Source: JBEHWX01 sp048498995 (GTDB lineage Bacteria > Bacteroidota > Ignavibacteria > OLB7). From it: a DNA stretch of 64,000 bases. Numbering within the stretch: the first letter of the stretch is position 1; each line of letters begins with the position of its first letter. The position numbers and the translations under genes were made by a program. The stretch is taken from positions 30,983 through 94,982 of the forward strand of contig JBEHWX010000010.1 of NCBI GenBank assembly GCA_048498995.1, given 5' to 3'. The notes beneath the pieces were generated by a model. The model did not search any database, was not told the origin of the DNA, and worked only from the letters and a program-made list of their open reading frames with translations. Below are positions 42,802 through 50,410 of this stretch, piece after piece.

Positions 42802-44268
42802 TCAGAGTCCCCAGGGATAGGTCTCCGGGGGCTCGTGCCCGGCGACGCGCTCGAGGTGAAGCGGGCTGAGCGCGTGGGTTTCGTCGATGTAGAGGAACGC
42901 GTCGTAACGGCGCGGGAGAACGGTCGGCACGTAATTGCCGAAGGCCTCGACGGTCGGATCGTAGACCACGCCGATGGCGCGATGTCCGCGGCGCTCCATG
43001 GCCTCGGGGGCATCGGCCAGACGGTCCATGAGTATCAGCTTGTCGTCGTCGCCGGCACGGGCCATTAGATCCTCCCAGGAATCGGGAGTGGCAATCGGCA
43101 CCTCCATCCGGCGCATCGGCCGCTCCCATTCCTCGGCGGCGATCACGCCACCGTGGTTCGAGCCGAAGCCGACCAGCACCACACCCTCATCGCCATGCCC
43201 TTCCCTGACGAGCTGGCCGATATTGACCATGTCCGCCGCGGCCATGTCGGTGGCGGTGGCATCGCCGACGTGCGTGTTGTGCGCCCAGACGATCGCCCTG
43301 GCGTCGGGGCCATGATGCTCCACGAGGCGGTCGAGGGTCTCGACCATGTGCTCGTCGCGGACGTTCCAGGAGGTGGCGCGTCCCTGCACCATCATCCGGT
43401 AGTAGCGCTCGGCGTTGGCCATCACCAGGGCGTTCTGCTGCGCGTCGAAGGCGGCCTCGGGATCGGCGGCGAAGGTCGGCGCCTTGGCGCGGATCTCCCC
43501 GAGAAGATCGATCACTTCCTGCTCGCAGGAGCGGAGGAATCCTGCGGACCAGGCATACGACTGTACATCCTCGTCGTACGGCTCGAAGCAGCGGAAGGCG
43601 CGGCGCGCCACCGGCACGCTCTCCGGCGCGTTCCGCTCGAGGAAGCCGATGATCTGCTCCAGCGATTCCCAGAGGCTGTAGACGTCGAGACCGTAGAAAC
43701 CGACCTTCTTCTCCAGGGAGGCGTTATGCTCGCGGAGCCACTCGGTGAAGGCCACCATCTCCCAGTTCGCCCACATCCAGGTGGGCCAGCGATTGAAGGC
43801 ATGGAGGATATCGAACGCGCTCTCCCCGGCCCCGTCGTAGCCTTTCACGAAGCGGTTCACCCGGTAGCAGTCGGGCCAGTCCCCCTCGACGGCGATGAAG
43901 GAGAAGCCCTTCTCACGGATCAGCCGCTTGGTCAGTTGCGCGCGCCACATGTAGTACTCCGACGTGCCGTGCGAGGCCTCGCCGATCAGCACGTAGCGGG
44001 CATCGCCGATCCGCTCCATCAGCGGGTCGAGGTCGGCCGGCACGGCAAGCCGCGTGCGCGCCCGCCGAATCCGCTCCACGAGCCTGTCGGCGGCATCATC
44101 CCCCCGCTCCGGCTTCCGTTTCCCCAGCAGCATATCCACCTGTAGATCCTCCGACATCGATGATTGATCGTCTCCCCGCCCCCAAGCCGTCTTCCGAAAC
44201 CATCGCATCGCGAGGTATCGGGGACGCGGCATCCTGTGCGGGTCGCTGATAGCCGCGTGCCCATTCAT
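42802..44268 (-). CDS. Erythromycin-esterase-like protein
   Basis: A 488-aa protein if started at the ATG that overlaps the upstream gene's stop (ATGA, with GGAAG eight bases before). A 451-aa form starting at 44157 (MSEDLQVDM) is the alternative and would lack a basic extension of about 37 residues. The family signature is clear: GDARYVLIGEASHGTSEYY (catalytic-type His at 100), FIAVEGDWPD (about 124-133), VGFYGLDVYSLWESL, WAHNTHVGDA and a C-terminal YDAFLYIDETHALSPL. Characterised members hydrolyse macrolide lactones, but most homologues have unknown substrates, so no resistance function should be assumed. The overlap with a phosphoribosyltransferase gene is notable because I recall fusions of these two domains in other bacteria. 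Confidence 0.9.
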   Translation of the reverse strand: MNGHAAISDPHRMPRPRYLAMRWFRKTAWGRGDDQSSMSEDLQVDMLLGKRKPERGDDAADRLVERIRRARTRLAVPADLDPLMERIGDARYVLIGEASHGTSEYYMWRAQLTKRLIREKGFSFIAVEGDWPDCYRVNRFVKGYDGAGESAFDILHAFNRWPTWMWANWEMVAFTEWLREHNASLEKKVGFYGLDVYSLWESLEQIIGFLERNAPESVPVARRAFRCFEPYDEDVQSYAWSAGFLRSCEQEVIDLLGEIRAKAPTFAADPEAAFDAQQNALVMANAERYYRMMVQGRATSWNVRDEHMVETLDRLVEHHGPDARAIVWAHNTHVGDATATDMAAADMVNIGQLVREGHGDEGVVLVGFGSNHGGVIAAEEWERPMRRMEVPIATPDSWEDLMARAGDDDKLILMDRLADAPEAMERRGHRAIGVVYDPTVEAFGNYVPTVLPRRYDAFLYIDETHALSPLHLERVAGHEPPETYPWGL

Positions 44269-44972
44269 CCTCGATTCTTCCGGTCGATGGAGCCGGTAGC
44301 GGCGGGCCGGCCGGCGGCCGGCGCGGCGTTCCGCGAGCGGGCCAGAAGCTCCCGCACCTCCTCGTCGGTCGTCTGCCGGAAATCGTCGTACCAGAGCCCG
44401 ACGCCCCGGAACGGCACCGGCGTCTCCAGACAGACCACGCGATCGACCTTTCCCCGAAGCTCGTCGCAGGTCTCCCGCGCGGCCACCGGCACGGCCACCA
44501 CGATCGCGGTCGGGTCGAGCGTGGCCACGCCGGCGATCGCGGCCCGCATGCTGGCGCCGGTGGCCAGGCCGTCGTCGATCAGGATCACCGTCTTCCCCCG
44601 CAGATCGGGGTAGGGAGCATCGCCGCGAAAGACGCGCTCGCGTCGCTCCAGCTCCACGAGCTCCTCGCTCCGCGCCCTTTCGATCTGTTCATCGTCCACC
44701 TCCAGCGCTTCGATCACCTGGTCGTTGAGCACGATGATGCCGCCGGAGGCGATCGCCCCGATGGCCAGCTCCGGCTGTCCGGGAGCGCCGAGCTTTCGTA
44801 CCAGGAGCACATCCAGCGGCGCGCCGAGCCGACGCGCCACCTCGTGGGCCACCGGCACGCCCCCGCGCGGCAGCGCCAGCACGATCAGATCGTCCCGCCC
44901 CGCGTAGTCGCGGAGCTCTCCAGCCAGACGCCGTCCGGCATCGGCTCTATCGGCAAAGAGAGGCTCGTTCAT
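44265..44972 (-). CDS. Phosphoribosyltransferase
   Basis: A 235-aa protein. I start at MNEPLFADRADAG, the usual start of this family; a longer frame exists upstream. The PRPP-binding motif VILIDDGLATGASM is at 129-142. The N-terminal LALPRGGVPVAHEVARRLGAPLDVLLVRKLGAPGQPELAIGA is characteristic of the family often annotated as predicted phosphoribosyltransferase (COG1926). The base substrate is unknown, and many members occur next to hydrolases or dienelactone-hydrolase-like domains. The stop codon overlaps the erythromycin-esterase-like start. It is cytoplasmic. Confidence 0.92.
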   Translation of the reverse strand: MNEPLFADRADAGRRLAGELRDYAGRDDLIVLALPRGGVPVAHEVARRLGAPLDVLLVRKLGAPGQPELAIGAIASGGIIVLNDQVIEALEVDDEQIERARSEELVELERRERVFRGDAPYPDLRGKTVILIDDGLATGASMRAAIAGVATLDPTAIVVAVPVAARETCDELRGKVDRVVCLETPVPFRGVGLWYDDFRQTTDEEVRELLARSRNAAPAAGRPAATGSIDRKNRG

Positions 44973-45259
44973 CGGTTCACTCCGGTTGACGACGTCGGCA
45001 ATGGCCACCGGAAGATGCGGCATCGGCGTCGCGGCGCACTCTTCACCAGCAAATCAACGACCACCACCCGACACGGGCGCCGACGGCCGGCAGGGGGAAA
45101 CCCGGGGCGATCCCACGCATGCCAGACGCGGATCGGCCGCCGATCGGCCCGCCCGATCGCGGTGGGCGATTGCAGCATGAACATGGTTGAAATCCCGTGA
45201 AGATCGGCATGGCCGATTCCGCGTGCATGGGACACGGGGGATGTCGGGAAGGTGGGGAA

Positions 45260-45748
45260 TCAGGAAGGGACCGCGCCGCGGACGATCAGCCGCTGATGCG
45301 TCTTCGGTATCGCGATCAGTTGATGCGGCTGCACGAACATTCGGCAGGGACCGGGATCCGGAAGCGCGCGCAGGGTGATCTCCAGAGCCTGATCATCCTG
45401 GACCAGACGCTCAACCAGATCGGCGCAGGGAGAGCACCCGGAGCGAAGCCCCCAGAAACAGGCGATGATCGTCGTGGTCGAGAAATCGACGGGCGGAGGG
45501 GACGTGGTGTCGCGCTGGCCGGTCGAGAGCCGGCCGTACCAGTAGAGACGCCAGGTCGCCAGGTCCTGAATCAGATAGACGCCCGGCGTTCTGGCGAAGT
45601 AGGACTCGCAGCTCGGCAGGCTCGCGAACGGAACCGGCTCGGGATCGGCCGGCCCGAGGATGCCGCATCCGAGGAAACCGCATCCGAGGAAACCGCATCC
45701 GGCCAGAAACAGCGGGAGGGGAAGAAGCCGCGCCGGCATGGTCGACAT
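45260..45748 (-). CDS. Small lipoprotein with repeated lipobox, PrcB-like C-terminus (tentative)
   Basis: A 162-aa protein. I start at MSTMPARLL because it gives a short n-region and a lipoprotein signal; the frame is open upstream without support. The signal reads LFLAGCGFLGCGFLGCGILG: three Cys-containing lipobox-like units in tandem coded by a 15-bp DNA repeat. The mature domain has SCESYFARTPGVYLIQDL, then VDFSTTTIIACFWGLRSGC and a C-terminal HQLIAIPKTHQRLIV, which recall the PrcB C-terminal-like beta domain. That assignment is tentative. It is expected to be anchored in a membrane facing the periplasm. It stands at the end of the minus-strand envelope block, separated from the phosphoribosyltransferase by about 290 bp. 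Confidence 0.6.
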   Translation of the reverse strand: MSTMPARLLPLPLFLAGCGFLGCGFLGCGILGPADPEPVPFASLPSCESYFARTPGVYLIQDLATWRLYWYGRLSTGQRDTTSPPPVDFSTTTIIACFWGLRSGCSPCADLVERLVQDDQALEITLRALPDPGPCRMFVQPHQLIAIPKTHQRLIVRGAVPS

Positions 45749-45856
45749 CGCCTGAATGATCGGTTGGAGAGGATCATATTCCGTTGCGCCCAGCGCGTGG
45801 GGAAACGATCTGAAGACATCGTCACATCCAAATAGTGACACGTCCGTCACGGCGCC

Positions 45857-46843
45857 TCACGCGGCCGCGGCGTCGACCTTCCACCGATGGCCGCAGTCGT
45901 CGCAGATACGCTCCTCGGTCGGAGTCGGGGCGGCAAGGCCGAACAGCAGGATCGCTCCGGTCCAGAGCGCGCGGTACCACGGCTGGTGGATCGGGAGGTA
46001 GCGGGTGTGGCGTCCGCCGCAGTTCGGGCAGAGGAAGCTTTCGTCGAGCTCGACAAGCTCTCCCAGATCCTCCTCGACATCCTGCTCCAGCACCAGGCGC
46101 GCGGCCTCGAGATTGCGCGCGGCCACTTGAAGCTTCACCCCGCCGATGGCGTTGGAGTAGAGCCAGTTCATCCCGACCGTGTGCGCGTCGGCGATGTAGG
46201 CGGGGATGCCGCTCGATTCCAGGCGGGCATGCGCGAACTGCGCCTCGAACGGCCGGGAGTAGCTGGCGACGACCGCCAGGCTCGTTCCCCCGGCGGGATC
46301 ATCCCCGTCGTTCAGGATCGGCAGCAGATCTGCCTCCCCCTCCGGCGCCATGGCCACCGTGAATCCCTCCGACGGCACCGCGTCCACCACGCGGCCGAAC
46401 GCGGCAACCGTCCGGACCATCAGCAGCAGCTCCAGCGCGGCGCGCTCCTCCGGCGGAAGCGTTGCCGCCGCGCGCAGCATCGCGGCAAGCTCCGGCTGGT
46501 CCGGTCCCTCCACGCGGGGCATCGCCGGCTCGGCCGGGCTGGCCGTCACCGGCGGCTCGCTCCCCATCACGAAGCTCCCCTTCCACGCGCTCTCCGGCGC
46601 CCAGGTGAAGCAGATCCAGACGGCCCCGGCGGGAACGGCGGCCTCGAGCGCGGCCCCGTAGGCATCGGTCAGGCGCTCGAGGTAGCCGGTCAGGTCGACG
46701 GCGGCTACGCGATCGCGCAGCGCGAGCGCGGCCTCGGAGGTCGTCGAGGCGGCAACGCTGTTCTCGACGTCGTTCTCGAGCCCATCCCAGTCATGCGCGA
46801 CGATCAGGGGACGGAAGGGTGTGAGAAGCTCTGCGATATCCAT
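45857..46843 (-). CDS. DUF2007-type protein with C-terminal zinc ribbon
   Basis: A 328-aa protein starting at MDIAELLTP; a TTG at 46885 is an alternative. Residues about 1-185 are unlike anything I recognise, although ALELLLMVRTVAAFGRVVDAVP and the TLPPEERAAL region look helical. From about 200 there is a DUF2007 (putative signal-transducing) domain: VVASYSRPFEAQFAHARLESSGIPAYIADAHTVGMNWLYSNAIGGVKLQV. After that is a zinc ribbon with CPNCGG and CDDCGH, the two pairs flanking an aromatic hydrophobic stretch (WTGAILLFGLA) that may be membrane-embedded or a hairpin. The role is unknown. Confidence 0.75.
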   Translation of the reverse strand: MDIAELLTPFRPLIVAHDWDGLENDVENSVAASTTSEAALALRDRVAAVDLTGYLERLTDAYGAALEAAVPAGAVWICFTWAPESAWKGSFVMGSEPPVTASPAEPAMPRVEGPDQPELAAMLRAAATLPPEERAALELLLMVRTVAAFGRVVDAVPSEGFTVAMAPEGEADLLPILNDGDDPAGGTSLAVVASYSRPFEAQFAHARLESSGIPAYIADAHTVGMNWLYSNAIGGVKLQVAARNLEAARLVLEQDVEEDLGELVELDESFLCPNCGGRHTRYLPIHQPWYRALWTGAILLFGLAAPTPTEERICDDCGHRWKVDAAAA

Positions 46844-46917
46844 CTGCGGAGGTGATGCGGGAAGTGTGAAACGGACGAGGGGCAAGGCCCGGCTCGGGGA
46901 GATACGGGAAACGGGGG

Positions 46918-47472
46918 CTACTGGAAGGAGCGCCAGCCCTGAAGCTTCCGGATGTCGATCTCGACCACCGGATACTTGCGGGAGACCCGCTCCTCACGAA
47001 CCCAGTCGGTGATCTGCTGGAGCGTGCACTCCTCGCGGCCGAGCCGGCCGATGGTGCAGTCGCTGGCGTCGATGTCGTAGCAGAAGTACCACCAGTGGCG
47101 CGGCGAGGAGGCCACCACGTGGATCACCGTGCCGAACTCGTGGAAGTGGGTGTAGAAGCGGTTGGAGATCGAGATGTAGCGATCGTCCTCTTCGGGATCG
47201 CGCTCGGTGATCACGGCGCCGAGCTCGACATAATTGATGTAGCAGTTGAGCACGTCGACCGAGACGCACTCCAGGAGCGTTCCCGGCGGCAGGATCTCGT
47301 CGACCAGAAGGCCGCTGTCGGCCTCGGTGACGCGACGGGAAAAGAGTCTGATCCGCTCGATGGGCAACGGCGCGGGGCCGGGAGCGGCACCCTTGGCTCC
47401 CGACTGGGGAGCGCCTGGGGTCGGTCGCGGACCGGGACGGTCGATCTCTATGTTGGTCGCTGTGCGCCGCAT
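46918..47472 (-). CDS. Hypothetical protein
   Basis: A 184-aa protein. The first 35 residues are Pro/Gly/Ala-rich and disordered. The rest is a folded alpha/beta domain with LFSRRVTEADSGLLVDEILPPGTLLECVSVDVL, then NCYINYVELGAVI and a Trp/Tyr-rich SPRHWWYFCYDIDASDC. I do not recognise the family. No signal peptide or membrane segment is visible, so it is probably cytoplasmic. It lies between the tonB-like gene and the DUF2007-type gene with gaps of 245 and 74 bp. Confidence 0.65.
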   Translation of the reverse strand: MRRTATNIEIDRPGPRPTPGAPQSGAKGAAPGPAPLPIERIRLFSRRVTEADSGLLVDEILPPGTLLECVSVDVLNCYINYVELGAVITERDPEEDDRYISISNRFYTHFHEFGTVIHVVASSPRHWWYFCYDIDASDCTIGRLGREECTLQQITDWVREERVSRKYPVVEIDIRKLQGWRSFQ

Positions 47473-47717
47473 CGGGAAAGGTCACGTGCATCGTGCCGGC
47501 TCTCCTCCCTCCGGAGGAGATGGCTCGGAGAACTTACGACTAATGGTGGAGAATGCCAGCACCGGGAAACGCCCCCCGGGAGCTCCGGTTCCTCCCCCTC
47601 CGAACGTGACGCGGGGCGACCGCCATGCTCCGGCGACCGCCCCGCTCTGTTCTTCATCGATGTCGCTCCCGCTCACCCGTCGGAGCTCCGTCGCGACTCC
47701 GTCGGAGCCCGATCAGC

Positions 47718-48563
47718 TCACTTGATATCGAAGCTGTAGGTGATCACGTACGACTGCGGCACCTGCGGGAGCGCGTCCGGGATCGGCCGCGCGCGGGCAC
47801 GCTTGAGCCCGTTGATCGCCGCGCGGACCAGCGCCTGATCGGCCTGCTTGACCGGGACGATGTTGGTGATATCCCCGTTCGGCTGCGCGGTGAACTTGAG
47901 AACGACCGCGCCGGTCGACTGCGCGCCGTCCGGGTACTTCGCCGTCGGCGCGACCAGCCAGCCGCGGTTGCCATAGCCGCCGACGTTGTAGCCGACGCCG
48001 GAGCCGCTGCCATGCCCGATCCCGGGGCCACCGGTGCCGCCGGCCGGCTTGTCGCCGGTGCCGAGCGGATGGTCCCCCTTCGCGCCGATCACCGAGGGGG
48101 TCGATGAGGAGGTATCCTTCCGCGGGGCCACGCCGGTGTTCGGCGGCTCGGGATCCCTGTCCACCACCCGCACCTTTGGCGGGTTTTTCACCGCGATCAG
48201 ATCGTTCGTCGGCTTCTTGGTCTCCTTCGGCGCTTCCTTCGGAGGCTCGGCCTGCGGATGCCCCTTGATCGACTTCCCTTCCGGTGCCTTGGTCTCCAGG
48301 TTCCCCCCGCCTCCGCCCGGCTGATACTTCGTGTCGCCGAAGGATTCCAGGTGGATCGGCTGGGACATGCTGGTATCGACCATCCAGGTCAGATCGGCAA
48401 GGCGGGTGTCGACCGGCTTCTTCTCCGGATCGGCGGTCACGTTCAGAAAGAAGAGGACGCCGATATGCAGCGCGATCGAGACCGCCAGGGCGTTCCCGAG
48501 ATCGCGATTGTATTCCCGCTTGAGCTCCGCGGCCCCATAGTCCGAATGTCCGAGTCCTGGCAT
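47718..48563 (-). CDS. TonB-family energy transducer
   Basis: A 281-aa protein with the TonB layout: a short cytoplasmic N-terminus, one membrane segment (about 22-42, LGNALAVSIALHIGVLFFLNV), a long periplasmic linker rich in Pro, Lys and Gly (about 85-200, including a Gly-rich stretch GGTGGPGIGHGSGSGVG) and a C-terminal TonB domain with GAVVLKFTAQPNGDI and KRARARPIPDALPQV. It couples the ExbB/ExbD proton motive force to outer-membrane receptors; exbB and exbD are not in the window. It lies just downstream of the TonB-receptor-like barrel gene in the same direction, so they may work together. Confidence 0.85.
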   Translation of the reverse strand: MPGLGHSDYGAAELKREYNRDLGNALAVSIALHIGVLFFLNVTADPEKKPVDTRLADLTWMVDTSMSQPIHLESFGDTKYQPGGGGGNLETKAPEGKSIKGHPQAEPPKEAPKETKKPTNDLIAVKNPPKVRVVDRDPEPPNTGVAPRKDTSSSTPSVIGAKGDHPLGTGDKPAGGTGGPGIGHGSGSGVGYNVGGYGNRGWLVAPTAKYPDGAQSTGAVVLKFTAQPNGDITNIVPVKQADQALVRAAINGLKRARARPIPDALPQVPQSYVITYSFDIK

Positions 48564-48733
48564 ATCACGTTCCTCTGAGATCTCATCATCGAATGCATCG
48601 CACCAACGGCCGGTAACGGCGCGCGAGGCGGCCGGTTCCCGGTGTCACTGACGGTCGTCCTCCGGAAAGGATTGATCCGATCTTCCTCGGCCGTCCCAGG
48701 CTTCCACCCGGAAGGCGTTGGACGTTACCCGGA

Positions 48734-50398
48734 TCAGAAGGTTCCGCGGATACCGCCACGAATCTCGAATCCCGGAGCCTGATATCCCCACCAGCGCTCG
48801 TAGGAGCTGTTGAGCAGATTGGTCACCTCGGCGAAGGCCTCGAGGCTCGGAAGAATCCTGTAGGAGCCTCCCGCGCCGAGAAGGAAATCGGCCGGAAGAT
48901 CCGGCAGAGCCGGAGTGGAGACCAGTGCGATCGAGCGCGCCGACTGGAACTCCACGGTGCCGAAGATAGTGAGCAACGGTGTGAGGAGGAAGTCCCCACG
49001 GCCTCGCAGATCGATCTGCGGCGTCATCGGCAGCTGCTGGCTCGAGCCGGTCTCCACCGCCGACTGCACCACCGCGTCGGCGGCGATCGCCAGCTCCGGG
49101 GTCGTCTGCCAGCGGAGGCTCGCGGCCAGGCCCACCGAGCGCGAATCGACGTGATCGTAGCGGAGCGATCCGGTGGCGCCGGAATCGGCCACCACCACCG
49201 GCGTGTTCTCGGCCGCGCGATAGAACACCCGGCCGTCGAGCGCGATGCCGTCGACCAGCAGATGCCCGCCGGCCGCCACCGACACCGGCACCTTCTCCGG
49301 ACGGAGCAGGATCTCCCGGTTCACGTAGGGGGCGGCCATGATCCGGTCGCGGTACGACGGCGGACGCAGCTCCGGCGAGAGGGCCAGGCTGAGCGTGGCC
49401 GTCGGCGACAGGTCGTAGCGGAGCGAGGCCACCGGCATCACCAGGGTGGTCGATTCTCCGTCGGAGCTCTCGCCGCTGGCGTAGAGCAGCCCGCCGGTCA
49501 ACAGCACCGACTCGCTCGGCCGCCACTCGGCGGTTGCCCGCGCGGCCAGCAGCGCCGGCGTCTGCGTCGGCACCGTGTAGAGGAGCGACGTGGTCTCGTA
49601 TTCGGTCTGGAGCGCCACACGCACCGAATCGAAGCGGTAGCCGACCAGGAACCCGAGCCTCGGCGTGGTGGCCGTCGCCTCGGTGGCGCGGCCGGAATCC
49701 GCGTCGCGCACGCTGGCTTCCGAGAGGGCGAAGTGAAGATCGTAATCGACCACGCCCCCCTGCGTGCTGGCCAGCCGCGCGCCGATCGTGGTCAGCGTGC
49801 GGCCCCGCTCGATGAAGGAGGCATTGGCCGGACGGGCCAGGCCGTAAAGATTGTAGCTCTCGCCGATCCGCTCTCCCTCGGCCGACACGCGGGAGCGGCC
49901 GAGCACCGGATCGTCGCCGCCGAAGGAGACGCCGCCATGCGCCGCGATCAGCAGCGAGCTGGCCTCGGCTCCGTCGACGTGTCCGGCGGTGCCGCGATAA
50001 TCGACCAGCCCGGCCACGTCGAACGAGCGGCGGATATACTCGGCGCGGACGAGGCCGCGCGGGGAGAGGAAGGAGCCGAGGCTCGCCTCGTAGGTCAGGT
50101 GCGCCGGCGGCTCGAACTCGGCATAGCCGGGGAGCGCCCCTCCCGAGCCGGCAAGGGTCGAGATACGCTCGCCGAACATCAGCGAGTCACCCGGCGGGAG
50201 CAGATAGAGGGAGGAGTCGGTCACCTCCCCCTTGCGCGCGGCCGGGAGCACCACCACGCGCTTGCCGATCACGGTCACATTCTCGATCTCGAGCGGCGGA
50301 GCGCTCCCCTGCCCCTGCGTCTGCGCCGCCGCGGCGACGGGCAGCGCCAGGAGAAGAAGGAAGGGAACGACGCCGTTTTTACGTTCTGCGTTCATCAT
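48734..50398 (-). CDS. TonB-dependent-receptor-like outer-membrane beta-barrel
   Basis: A 554-aa protein with a signal peptide (about 1-25, AAAAQ). After a short IENVTVIGKRVVVL segment that resembles a TonB box and plug start, only a reduced plug can be seen. The remaining about 450 residues alternate hydrophobic and polar residues as beta strands, and the C-terminus is aromatic (GIRGTF), as in barrels assembled by BamA. The final FAEVTNLLNSSYERWWGYQAPGFEIRGGI is the typical end of TonB-dependent receptors. A full-length receptor usually has over 600 residues and a plug of about 120, so this one is short. It lies 12 bp downstream of the large TPR gene, suggesting one operon with it. The ligand is unknown. 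Confidence 0.8.
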   Translation of the reverse strand: MMNAERKNGVVPFLLLLALPVAAAAQTQGQGSAPPLEIENVTVIGKRVVVLPAARKGEVTDSSLYLLPPGDSLMFGERISTLAGSGGALPGYAEFEPPAHLTYEASLGSFLSPRGLVRAEYIRRSFDVAGLVDYRGTAGHVDGAEASSLLIAAHGGVSFGGDDPVLGRSRVSAEGERIGESYNLYGLARPANASFIERGRTLTTIGARLASTQGGVVDYDLHFALSEASVRDADSGRATEATATTPRLGFLVGYRFDSVRVALQTEYETTSLLYTVPTQTPALLAARATAEWRPSESVLLTGGLLYASGESSDGESTTLVMPVASLRYDLSPTATLSLALSPELRPPSYRDRIMAAPYVNREILLRPEKVPVSVAAGGHLLVDGIALDGRVFYRAAENTPVVVADSGATGSLRYDHVDSRSVGLAASLRWQTTPELAIAADAVVQSAVETGSSQQLPMTPQIDLRGRGDFLLTPLLTIFGTVEFQSARSIALVSTPALPDLPADFLLGAGGSYRILPSLEAFAEVTNLLNSSYERWWGYQAPGFEIRGGIRGTF

Positions 50399-50410
50399 GC
50401 TCGCTCCTGC

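Noticed and set aside
42802..44268. Calling the erythromycin-esterase-like gene a macrolide resistance determinant
   Set aside because: Family membership alone does not establish the substrate, and the neighbours suggest a metabolic rather than resistance role.
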